DNA of 64,000 nt, from assembly GCF_002078875.1 (NCBI RefSeq), contig NC_034410.1:84983947-85047946 (forward strand), read 5' to 3'. This DNA is from Numida meleagris. Its lineage: Eukaryota > Chordata > Aves > Galliformes > Numididae. Below the pieces are notes generated by a model. It did no database searches, was not told the origin of the DNA, and saw only the letters and a list, made by a program, of their open reading frames with translations. Positions 50,880 to 61,731 of the stretch are shown in pieces. The translations under genes and the position numbers were made by a program. Each line of letters opens with the position of its first letter. The stretch's first letter is position 1.

Positions 50880-51660
50880 ACATCATTCAAGATCTTCAGA
50901 TGTTAACCAACAAGTATGCTACTTCCACAATAATAACAACCACACAATTTCAAAAAAATCACAAATATGGAAAAAAATTAGATGGTGTGTTAATAAACAT
51001 GGAGAAAAACATGGTATCCCTTCCATTAAACACAGTAAGACTGAGCTGTTTATGGCACATACATTCACTTACCTTCAAATTATTTCAAATGACTGTGCCA
51101 GTATTGATGGAGAGGTAGTTTCCTGCATTCGTAAAATTAGGGGAGTTTTTTGCCAGGTTTACGAAGCAAATGCAGAATCAGTGTCAGATCAGACTAGAAT
51201 GCAGACTGGAATTGTACAAGGCTGTTGTGCTGAACAGACGCAAGATTTTGACATAGTATAGATAGCACATCTGCCAGCTGGAGAAGTTCCACCAGAGGCA
51301 CCTATGTGTCTTGCTCTGAGTCAGATGCTACACTAAGCTGACCAGTGATGAATTCCTGCAGTGAATCCACATGGAAGGCCCAGGTGTAATGGGCTGGACA
51401 TATGGCTTGGATCAACGATGTACATATGTTCAAATACCTCCTATGCAGAGAACTGGAGTGTGGAAAGAGGAAGCAACAGTGATCCAAGAAAGCACTTCTA
51501 GGACACCCTAAAGGCAGGATTGATTGAGTGCAACCTTCCGGCCAAGTCTTTTGAGTTCTTTGCCAGAAAGAGACAGCAATGGAGCATCAAGGTGAGGGAA
51601 GGCATAGGCCTCTTTGAACAAAAACAGATGCCGTTGGGCAGGAAAAGCATGTGGGGAGAA
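50880..51660 (+). pseudogene. Decayed non-CR1 LINE ORF2 C-terminus
   Basis: Translated pieces match, in order, the C-terminal region that follows the reverse-transcriptase core in endonuclease/RT-type LINEs of the RTE-like or related clades. An FTYL segment leads into SIDGEVVSCIRKIRGVF (about 51055-51160). LEKFHQRHLCVLL with RCYTKLTSDEF follows (about 51280-51355), then the GHMAWI and FKYLLCRELECGKRKQ segment (about 51400-51477). Last comes the AGLIECNLPAKSFEFFARKR and REGIGLFEQK end (about 51510-51640). At least three frame changes and several stops separate them. The stretch 50880-51050 (DLQMLTNKY, then INMEKNMVSL) may be the part just before. It is clearly not CR1, whose C-terminus differs. 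The exact clade cannot be fixed by eye. An A-rich run at 51660-51673 may be near its 3' end. Confidence 0.68.
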
Positions 51661-51673
51661 AAAAAAAAAAAAG

Positions 51674-51945
51674 ATTTTGTCAGCAACAGCAGCAGCAATA
51701 GATCATTCCATGCAGCGAGTGAGTGGCATGGCTACAAGCGTGGTAAAAGGTAGTTATCCTGCACAGTCTTCTACAAGCGTACTTTGCACCCACTGAGTTT
51801 GACTCACCCATCAGCTGAACAGAACTGCCTTCCTTCTCTTGGAGGAACAAACAGTGAGTGATTCAACAGCATGGCACATATCAAAGATACCTGGGGAGGA
51901 TGGATTTGGGGGGTTTGGGGTTTGGTTTTCTTTGCTTTCACTTTG
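51674..51945. other. Spacer between LINE remnant and LTR
   Basis: A few CAGCAG units near 51680-51700 and a G/T-rich run at 51893-51930 lie here. It may still include untranslated sequence of the LINE, which cannot be told by eye. Confidence 0.4.
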
Positions 51946-51950
51946 TTATT

Positions 51951-52479
51951 TGTCAACGGTTTACAGGCGTTAGGCCCGATTCCGTGACGAAGGGGACGGG
52001 GAACCCACGGGCCCACGTCCCGGGAAAAGGGGAAAGGGGAAAAGGGTAAGGAGATGGCCCTGAGAGCAAAGAACAGTGGCAACAATCTGAGGAGAAACAA
52101 ACTAATTTACTAAATAAAATATCGGAATGCAAAACAATACACTATAAGACAATATAGTTACAATTTAAGCTGATAAATCCAATACAGAGAGAGAGAATGT
52201 CGCAAAATCAAGGTAGGCCTTACTCTACTACCGACGATAAGACGGCTGGAGAGCGAGGTGCTGCCAAGACGAGAGACGGCGGACAAAGGGACGAGGTCTT
52301 GTGATCTGCAAGTTTTTATACTGCGAGCTTTTATCTTTTCCCTCCGGCTGGAAAATGGTAACAAAGGAGCAAAGTACCGTGGGGACTGTAGTAGTCCTTC
52401 TCTTCTGAGAACCAGGTACATTCACTACATGATGTTATGATGTGGAGTACACATAACCGAAAATCATAAAACCATGACA
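51951..52479 (-). mobile_element. Solo LTR of an endogenous retrovirus, 5-bp TSD
   Basis: The element is 529 bp long. Read on the minus strand it starts TGTCATGG and ends CCGTTGACA, giving matched TG...CA ends, and it is flanked by a perfect 5-bp direct repeat TTATT at 51946-51950 and 52480-52484. A TATA box (CAGTATAAAAACT on the minus strand, 52312-52324) places U3 at the right, about 155 bp long, and a long R-U5 of about 360 bp at the left. CpG content is well above the flanks. No retroviral coding region adjoins it, so it is a solo LTR. The TTATGATGTGG word in U3 recalls LTRs common in galliform genomes. A 5-bp duplication would fit several retroviral groups including ERVL-like ones; the family is not assigned. 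Confidence 0.85.
52312..52324 (-). promoter_or_regulatory. LTR TATA box
   Basis: GTATAAAAAC on the minus strand inside the solo LTR; expected start of transcription is near 52285-52295, reading leftwards. Confidence 0.6.
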
Positions 52480-52484
52480 TTATT

Positions 52485-55400
52485 GAAGCCAAATGAAAAG
52501 GAATATTAAAATGAAGTTGAGTTCTTCTTCAACTAAGAAAAGCAAAACTTTCTTCTGCTAAATGAATTGTGGAAAAGCAAGCTTTTGTCTTAAGAATTCT
52601 TCTTTTTTCTTTTATTTTGCTACTGTTGTTGAGAAATCTGATCACTATTCTGTTATTCTGGTAGCCGTCTTATCATAAAATCTGACATCTGCCAGTTTTT
52701 AAGCAGGCTGACTATATTGAATCATTACTGATTTTAATGACATCCATATCTTCTACCCTTGTTCCAGGTGGGAGCCTTAGGACAAATCATGGGGTGAATG
52801 AGAAGGGAATCTGACCTACCTTAGAGACCCCTGAACTTCAGGATAGAAGTAGTCTGCAGAAGGTTATGTAGCTTTTTCTGTGCTTGCAAGTTCTCCTGCA
52901 AAACAACATCTGTGCCTTAAGTGCTTCTTCATGCATCCATGTAGCTGCATGCCCTAAGTTGTCAGGCCTTTAACTAAGACTCTAGGGACCCAGTTTGTCC
53001 CACTACAGATTGTAAAAGGATCTCATGGTGATTATCTCAGACTTTGATGTCTTCCAGTAAGATATCAAACACTGGACATAAATCCATGGGGATTTGCACT
53101 TTTTAAGTGGAGCTTCCACAGCCCTGCTGTGTGCACAAGTTACCTCCTCCCTTGGTAGGATGCTGCTTAGTCAAAGCTCAGAAATTTAGCAGAATGCCTG
53201 AAAGCTGCATAGGTACTGTTTCTCTTTCCCATCCACATTTTAGAAGGAGGAATTACTTGGTTAATAATGTCAACCTGTACTCTGTGTTGCAAATCCTCAC
53301 TTGTTGAACATTGTAGCCTCAACAGTCTATAGTATCACAGGCTCAGCCTGACACTCACTAGTACAATATTAAAGATTCTTTTCACTCTTCCATGCTCAAG
53401 GTCTTGTTTTGGAATAATGTACTCACTTTGGTAAGGGCCAGCCTGGATATCTAACCATCCTCCCTCCAGCAAAGAAAAAGTACACACCAAGCTGAAGGCT
53501 CTTTAACTTCCTTCCACCCTTTCAGGGATCTAGGAGCAAAACTAGTGATTTTATTCACAAACATTAAAATTCTTTTTGGATGAGAAGTTATCTTCAGAGA
53601 CCCAAAAAGTAAAAACATACCCAAAACTTTTGCATTTTTATCTTTCTTGTTGAGAAAGTAGGGCAAAAGTATTCAGTTCTGATAAACGCTACACTTTAGC
53701 AAACTGCAGGTGACAGCTTTGCAGTTTTCTGGATCAGCTACATAGTCAGCAAGTCTCCCAGTCTTATATCTCTACACCATCTGATCCTTGTAAGCCTGTA
53801 TATCTCTTCAGGGCATGAAAGCCCATTGAGATGAAGTTACTGATTAAACGAACAGCAGCAATAGGAAAAACTAGTGTTACAATGGGATTTGAAGGAGAAA
53901 AGAAACACTGAGCAAATATTATTTCTCTTCCTAGTGATGCTCATCTTTACTGCAAACAGCTAAGTATAAACTCAGTAACCATGACAAAAAGATAGATGAC
54001 TATGCAGTAGTGTCAGACTACCACCTACCTACATTCCTCTTTCTTATTTTTACTTATACATTTCCATGAAAGCAGTGTACTGCAATTTCTGTCTCCATCA
54101 CATAAAACAGAAAAATAAATAAAATGTGAATATTATTTGAATAATAAAGAACTTTTCTTCAAAACTATAGTTGAAAGAAAAGCAACCTCAAGTATTTTTT
54201 ACTGAAAGCTAAAAAGGAGATCACAGAACATAATTTGCAAACTGTGTTGGGAATAAATCAGTATGCTATTCTCTAAGATCCTTACCTGGAGCTGTAACTG
54301 GTCACATAATTTGAGTTGAGCACTCTTGCTCAATGACAACTACATTTTGACTAACTTATAATCACGAGTTGGAGACCGCCTGAGAGTAAATGGTTAGAGA
54401 AGCAAACCAGTTAGGAATACAATGCCTGAGTTGGAAAATAGGACAAATTTAAGTCCAAAATCAGTATCCAAATATATTTCCTTGTGTTCTGCCCAGCCCT
54501 GAAGACAAGGAGAATCTTACAGTCCTCTGTGTAAACTTAGATTGGCTCTAGTTCAAGCTGGGATGAAGAGCTAGGCACCTTCCTTACCAACTTGGAGGGA
54601 GTCCCAAACTAGGCTTGAATCCCCACAAGATGCTGTCCAGTAAGAATTTGGTATTGCTTTCCTCTTAAGTGAGACTTTTCTGGCAGAGCTCCCTGACTCA
54701 GATCACAAGCCTGAGACTATGACCAAAAAGCACTAATAAAATCAAGCCGCCAGCAGCATTTTGAGAAGTTTCTCCTTGACTTCAAAATGCCAGGGCAAGG
54801 GGAAATTAATGCATTTCATTTGTTGTTTAGTTAACCTATGTAACGGTAATAGGGTAAACAGATCAATGGTTAGAGCACAATACTGGGAAAGAAGATGCAG
54901 AGAGCAGATCAAAATTACCAAAAATTTGAAAAAAAAAACATATGCTTTATTGGGAAAAAAAAAAAAAAAAAGAGTTTGTTCATTCCTTCAAAGAAAATCA
55001 GTAGCAGCCTTATACTGGAGAGACTGTATAGACACAGACACCTGGGCTGGGCTACTTGCACCCCCAGGAGGGACAGGATTTCAAACTGCCCTGCTCAGGG
55101 CTTCCTGTGCTGGTGGACAGGAAGTGGTTGTGATCTCATTTGGAATTGCCTGATTTTTGCTAGGAGCTGTACAGATTGCTAAGTTCTGTTTCTAAGGATA
55201 AGCACAACTTTCTCCAGTAGGTTTTCTGAATTATGACAGAATCAGACAATTTTACCACTTTTGCAACACCCAATAGCCAGACCCAGCTGTATAAATAAGC
55301 AGAGCTTAGCTGAAGTCCATATAACTGCATTGATTTACATCTACTTAGATTATGGGCTTGCAGTATGGATTTATATTTTGATATCTTAACACTTACTTTC

Positions 55401-56806
55401 TCTGGCAACACGCCTGCCAGTTCACACCATTAAATAGATATATTTTTTTAGTCACTCTTTACTTGTAATCACTATTTCTTTTTACCTTCAGTGCACGAAG
55501 ATTACTACCAGCTTTTAAAACACCTTGATCTCTGAGAAAGAGTCCTTAATTGTCCAGAATTTTGTATTTGAACCAGAACAGAAAAGAGTTTTTCAGGAAC
55601 AGAGCAAGTAACCAATCTATCATTTGAATATACAACCAGCAGGTTAATTATAGCTCCCTGTTTAATCTGTTTGACAACTGTAATTTAAAATGCTTCTAAA
55701 AAAAAGAGAGAGAGAGAGAGCACCAAGGACTTAGTATGAGATGATTACCAAAATCTCTGGAAATTTTTTTGTATACAACAAGAATTCAAACATGTCAGAA
55801 TTGAAGTCCCTAAGTCACAGAACCCATCTTGGGTTCTAGTGTATGAATAAAATCATGAAGGTGTAATTATGTGGCAGAATTATGTTGAACACAACTGAGG
55901 GTTGCTGAGGATTGAACTGCTTGTCTTTCTCCACCTTGTCCTCAGCCAAGCAGCAGGAAACAGCTGGTCAGAATTTCTGAGTGCCTTTAATGAAGTGAAT
56001 ACTTAGTTGTTAGGATTTGGTGATTAAATGAAATAAGACTAATATTCCTGTGTGGATTTGCTGAAAGACGATTGTCCTGAAAGTAAGACAACTCTCTGAG
56101 TGAAATTTAGCTTGGCATTAAACTTAGGAAAACTTATTCAAAAGTGAAATTTATGGAGCAAATTCGAAGGGGGCTCTATTTTTTTTTTTTGTTGTTTGTT
56201 TCAAGACTCCTGAAATGCACTAAATCAAGGTACAATTTAATTGAGTTATTTTGGATGTTTCACCTCAACCAAATACATACAAATGGTTAAGATAAACAAA
56301 TAAGCTAAGTGAATTTATTTTGTTGTCAGGACCTTCTTAATGCTCTACTGTAATGAATATAAAGCTCAGAGGATTGTTACTACAGAGCTACCATAGGTTA
56401 AGTAATGCTCTTCAAAACAAAACCTTGAAGCTGCACACTGTAAAATTCTCCAAACATAGGAAACATATTTAGGTTGAGGTAAAACAACAAGCATTAAAAA
56501 GTGACCAGAAATATGATGTTGGACATTTTGCATCTGTTTATGTTTTACTAGAGGAGACATAAGAAATTCCAGATTCACTTTCATCATGTTTGGTACTTGC
56601 AGTTGATCTATATTCCAGATTTGTTTAACAAGAAATATTAACTTTCTGGGAATTCACCCTTCCTCTTAGTTATAATCAAATCATACTGTACTTCATGAAG
56701 TAAATATTTTTGGCTAAATGATCAAACTAGACTTGCCATTCCTTTGCATAATGGAAAAAAAAGAAGAAAAAAAAAGGAAGAAAATGACCAAACAAATGAA
56801 CAACAG
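52485..56806. other. Unique sequence, no gene recognised
   Basis: No transposon family or convincing exon was recognised. A 17-base poly-A run lies near 54955-54971 and a (GA)n run at about 55705-55720. ORFs up to 130 codons (54761-55153) read through the poly-A run as polylysine and have no domain. Confidence 0.5.
55705..55720. repeat. (GA)n dinucleotide run
   Basis: Eight GA units directly after an A run. Confidence 0.9.
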
Positions 56807-56889
56807 TAAAATAAAATAAAATAAAATAAAATAAAATAAAATAAAATAAAATAAAATAAAATAAAATAAAATAATAAATAAAATAAAAT
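56807..56889. repeat. (AAAAT)n pentanucleotide satellite
   Basis: About 80 bp of ATAAA units with one shorter unit near 56872-56878. The minus-strand ORF across it is a by-product (repeating FILFY). Confidence 0.98.
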
Positions 56890-59633
56890 GGGGTAAACTG
56901 AGTTCAGTAAAAACACCAAAGCACTGTCAAGTAATCTGGACATCCAGTCACATGGTTCTGATAACAATTTCATTACATCAAACAATTTACTGAATAATCA
57001 TGTTCACCTTATAGCTTAAAAGCACTCATAAACTCTTAATCAAATATTCTTAAAAAAAAAAAAAGTAACATCAATATATGTCTTTACCTGTCTCTGACAA
57101 GTAAAATGGGTTAATTTTGTTGAGCTGTGAATAGGTGAAATCCTGGACACATTAACCTCACCGTCTTCAGCTAAGAAAAGTGTTTGAGTAGTCACAGCAT
57201 AAATTCTTATCAAACATTTTTAACCATGAAAACTTACTCCCATTTACAACTTCATCCATATCATGATCAAATAAAAGGGAGATTTTCTGACAATTTCAGC
57301 TGACTTTTGTTAAAGTCTGCAAACCTATGCAACCCACTTGACTTTAACCGATTAACAGAAGTCTGAAGTAGTATCACATCTACCTACCGCACATTATGTC
57401 CTTGGGTTTGGTAGGATCTTATTGCTTAATCTGAAGTAGTGAAGAGTCTTGTTCTATCATTAGCTAAACAGACTGTAAAAATATCACAGAATTACTAGTG
57501 TTAATAAATTCCAGGGGGGAAGCACAAAATGCTGCATCTAGCTGAATCTATTTCTTTTTCCTTTTGTATTTCTCAAGGCTTCCAGGATTTTGATGATTTT
57601 TAAGAGGTACTTTATAACAGCATTGTGTTTTGGTGTTGTTTTTTTTTTTAATTGCTCTGTTCCTGTTGATTTTAATTTTTTGCCTCTACAGGAATATCAC
57701 AACAATATAATCTAAGTACCCACAAAAAAATAATTTCTACCTCTGAAAGCACATTATGCAAACCACTATTAATTTGTATAAGGAGGAACCTATAAAGTCT
57801 AGAGATTTGCAAACAAAATTTAATAGTAAACCCTCATGACATATTATCTATTATTTCACTTATTTTTAAGCTGAATTAGAGTAGAATTCAAAACAAACAA
57901 ACAGCTGCCTGGGGCAATGGCTTGCTGTACGTATGCATTCAGAAGGGCAAAAGCAGAACTGAGAATGACACTACTGAGCACAGATGATGCAGCCACCACT
58001 GCCACATCCCTCTGCTTGGAGCAGAAGCTGCAAGCCTGGCTTTCAGATCTGGCCCTGTTCTCCTTGTCTGCTGCATTTCTTCCCCAGTTGCTTTGCCTGT
58101 AGAAAGAGGGGTTGGGCACAAGCTCCTCAATTTTGGGAATATAAAACTGAGACCTTCTTGGAAACAGGTCTGTTCAAATGTATATTCAGAGGCATAACTA
58201 AAAGAAAACATTAGCATTCCTCACTTTGGCTCTCTGGGTCCATTTTTCATTTGTTTTTAATGGTACCAAATGGAACATTATCTGCATATAGTCAAATCTA
58301 AGCACTTTCAGGAACGTGCTCAGCCCAGTGCTGCTCTTGCCTATGACTTCAGAGAGAAGAAAAACATCTCCAGCTTAACCTTCAGATGTTAACTCTCCTG
58401 ATGTAATGTGGTGCCTAAAAACAAGGTGTAACAAAACAGAACTCCTTCACCATACTTCAGTCCCCAGTGGAGACAAAAACTTAGAGGATACAGGCAGTTG
58501 AGGTCATGAGCACGTTGAGTCAGTCTATACAGCAGAGGAGCTACTCCTAAGTTATCCTTGCTCATTTCCTCAACCTTTGTTGTATCCAAGCAATATTTTA
58601 TCACTTTTAGGAACATACAAGACTTTACTGTATAGTGCAAAAGAGGAGCAATGCAGAGCTACTGGCAAAGAAATGAATACATCAAAAGGAGAATTTTTTA
58701 ACTATAAAGCCAGAGAAAGTATGAAGTTTAGATATCCTGAGGCTATTTTGAATTGCCTTAATGAAAACAGCGTTGTACTTAGATAACAATGGTCTTCTAA
58801 TCTGATACCAAATTTATCCATATTTGATGTTTTTTATATTGCATAGTATACTTTTCTTCTCACTGTTGACGGAGTTGACTATTGCAAAAAATGATTTGAA
58901 ATAACTTTTTCAGTAATATAATTACTAATCAAAGATTGCCAGAGATTCTGAAATAAAGCATCTGAGATGAGCCTTTCCTGCAGTCATTTCTAAGTAATAA
59001 CCTCCATCACACAATAAAGAACTATGTGTTTGTGTGCATCTCTGTAAAGTACCAGGAAAAACTGACATATATAACATATACATGGAAACTAGATATCTGA
59101 ATTATTGCTGGTGTGATTATAAATTTGCACTGCTATGAACTGAAAGCTTTAACATTTTCCTTCATTTGATTTCCCACAAATAGATATTGTTCTATTTCCT
59201 TATGTCTTGGATGGCACCAAGGGTTAGATACTTGTTACTTTATATACATTACATCATGTCTTATTTCTCTAGAGTACCAGAAAAAAATCAAGAGAAAAGT
59301 GTGTTCTCTCTTATGTTCCTCTTCTGCTGTTAAATTCTTAAGTTTGTTTTCTTTCCTAGGAGTAATCTAGGGGGAGAGAATCACTGACTGACTGACCAAC
59401 TGGCTCAAGGAAAGCATTAGATACACTACAAATGCTTTGGCAGGACTAACACATCTGGCAATTCAGGCCTGGCTTGTCCATATCCCTTTCCCATTAAGGA
59501 AAACAGCAAAATAACCAAGACTCAAATGCTGCAAATGTTAATGTAAACCAGTAACTTTAAACTTACAAATGGCTCAGTGCCTGCATTGACACTAGCTATC
59601 TGCATACATTTTTTGATTGATATGGAAGCTCTG
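56890..59633. other. Unique AT-rich sequence, no gene recognised
   Basis: No transposon family was recognised. The 57900-58130 part is less AT-rich and open on both strands for 60-90 codons, but the predicted peptides show no known domain. Confidence 0.5.
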
Positions 59634-59643
59634 TATATAAAAA
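59634..59643 (+). promoter_or_regulatory. TATA box of candidate promoter
   Basis: TATATAAAAA stands about 30 bp before a plausible start site near 59664-59668 and about 185 bp before a perfect splice donor. Not associated with any recognised LTR. Confidence 0.35.
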
Positions 59644-59664
59644 TTTAGCACGGAGCCTTGCTGC

Positions 59665-59826
59665 AATCAGTTAGTTACAGCGTATTGCAGCACTAACATT
59701 GTTGGAAGAAGCAGAAAGTCTCTAAATGTCTCTACCCAACAGTTGCAATCCTAGAAACTCTCACATCTGAACAACATCATTGTTACAAACCCTCACGCTG
59801 GATTTGGCAGTTCTCATTCAAATAAG
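59665..59826 (+). other. Candidate first exon ending in perfect donor
   Basis: The segment between the expected start site and the donor AAG|GTAAGT (59827-59832), which matches the vertebrate 5' splice consensus at every position. It contains one ATG (59726-59728) opening a 14-codon ORF that stops before the donor, as in an upstream ORF of a 5'-untranslated exon. Composition is more balanced than the flanks. No coding exon of a matching gene was recognised downstream in the window, so the gene, if any, is unknown; a lncRNA or chance arrangement is equally possible. Confidence 0.28.
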
Positions 59827-59832
59827 GTAAGT

Positions 59833-61530
59833 TACTTCACCAGAGTTGTTTATTGGATTATCTAACTCTCTGCTTCTCTTTATTCTATCTTCAGTTCACT
59901 AAGGATATTTCAAAAGAGAAAATACATAACACATACACATGTATGTAATGCGTGTCCATGTGCGCATACAAACATACACATATAAACGCACATAGTATGC
60001 CTGATGAGTGTCAAAATGCCTGATCGTGTCATTTTCCTCTATCACTTACTGCATTCAAGAACCGTTCTTAAACAAAACATTGTGGCTGCAAGGCCAAACA
60101 TTTTACATTAGGAAATGTGTAAGCAAAGGCTAATTTTTGAAGCAATGCCTTATTCACAGAGAACTGTCTATCCAGCAGACAATCGAGTGGGATGAAATAG
60201 GGCCCATATAGGAATGAACATAATCACTTCTTTGTTTCTTAGTCTGACAAAAATGTTAATCACATGAAATCTTTCCAATTCTCGCACTGTGAACAATGGT
60301 GCTGGAATCTGAATTCCAAGCAGTTTATCACCTGAGACAAGGATGCAGTTAACAGGAATTATGGACCCACTGCTAAGGGAAATAAGAGATTTATGATGCC
60401 TGTGGTGCCCTAGTTATTTAGGAAATAGCAGAAGAATGTTGATAAACCAAAACCCTGGGCACTGCCCCATGTCCTTGGGAGAGGATGTGCTTTAGTGGTT
60501 ACAGATCTTCTTTAATCTTTCTGATCCTACCTCTGTCTTTTCCTCTCCACAAGCTGTTTTCACCTTTCCTCCTATTTTCTAATGTTTCATTTGTCTGACC
60601 TTTTCTGCAGCCTCTTCCTGAGCCTGTTGTCACCCGTTTCCAACCCCAAGTCCTCCAGATACTTTCCCCTGTCCCATCTCTGCTCCCCAGTCATACTTTT
60701 ATTCAAGTACGATTTACTTATCCTTCTTCAGGCTGTCCTGTAGCAATGCAGGCAGCAGTGAAGAAGGAATAATAGCAGACAAAAGACAGTTTTCTTGCCC
60801 TCATTCTAGAGTAACTGAGGCACATTAGAGGAACAATTATAGGGAACTACATGCTTAGGTCTACGCTGAGATTGTCAGCCTTGTACATGCACAGTAAAGA
60901 TGAAATCTACAAAGAATCAAAGAACAAGATATTATGGCAGGTATACCCAATAATAACTCTGCCAAACCAGGTTGTATTTTTTTAGGAAAAGCAAAATGCA
61001 TCTCCTTCTGGCCTCAAGGTACCCTCTTTCCTAAATTTACTTCATTTGCTGCAAAGCAGATTATACAATAATGTCACACAGATTTTTAACATTAGCAAAC
61101 CAAACCATTCTTTTCCTATCATCATTCCTGGAAACAGTTAAACTGTTTTGCTGAAGCTTTCTTTTTATATAAAAGCAAGACACACAGTGTGAGGCAGACA
61201 TCAGTCATAAAAGTTCTTGTCTGAACGATTACATCTAACAATAAGAAACACACCAGAATCTTACATAAGAAAATGCTATCCATCTTTAACTAGAGATCTC
61301 ATTTCCAGTTCCATCTGTAGCTTATATATAAATATGTGTTCATTTTTGAGTGTTATCTATTTTTAACCATAGGCTATCATTATAATTTCTCACGCATTTC
61401 AAAGGTTCTCCTTTTATCTGCATTTGTGTGTAATCGTGTCTAATACATGATCTTTGTTTCTCATTGTAAGTTCCAATTAAACTCATTTGGCCAGGTACCT
61501 TTTAGTAAACTCACCAGCCATCAATTCAGT
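59833..61530. other. Unique sequence, no gene recognised
   Basis: A degenerate CA/TG-rich patch (about 59925-60000) and a pyrimidine-rich patch (about 60505-60725) are the only compositional features. No transposon or convincing exon was recognised. Confidence 0.5.
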
Positions 61531-61731
61531 GGTGTCCAGCGACATAACAAGGGGCAGTGGGCGCAAACTGAACATAGGATGTTCCATACAAACATGAGGA
61601 GCACTGGAACAGTCTGCCCAGAGAGGTTGTAGAGTTTCCCTCTCTGCAGATATTCAAAACCCACCTGGATGCTTTCCCATGTAATCTGCTGTAGGGAACC
61701 TGCTTTAGCAGTGGGGTTGGACTTGCTTTAT
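61531..61731 (+). mobile_element. CR1 LINE, 3' UTR fragment, both ends lost
   Basis: Recognisable CR1 3' UTR blocks are GACATAACAAGGGGCAGTGG, GAGCACTGGAACAGTCTGCC, CAGATATTCAAAACCCACCT and TAGCAGTGGGGTTGGACTTG. Relative to the copy at 16919, the part encoding the AAATTCTTTACTTTGAGGGT block is missing between ACATGAGGA and GCACTGGAAC, an internal deletion of about 30 bp. The element stops at the GGTTGGACT block, without the terminal ATTCTATG repeats, so its 3' end was lost as well. Confidence 0.93.

Noticed and set aside
56722..56985. Minus-strand ORF with repeating FILFY
   Set aside because: Translation of the (AAAAT)n run.
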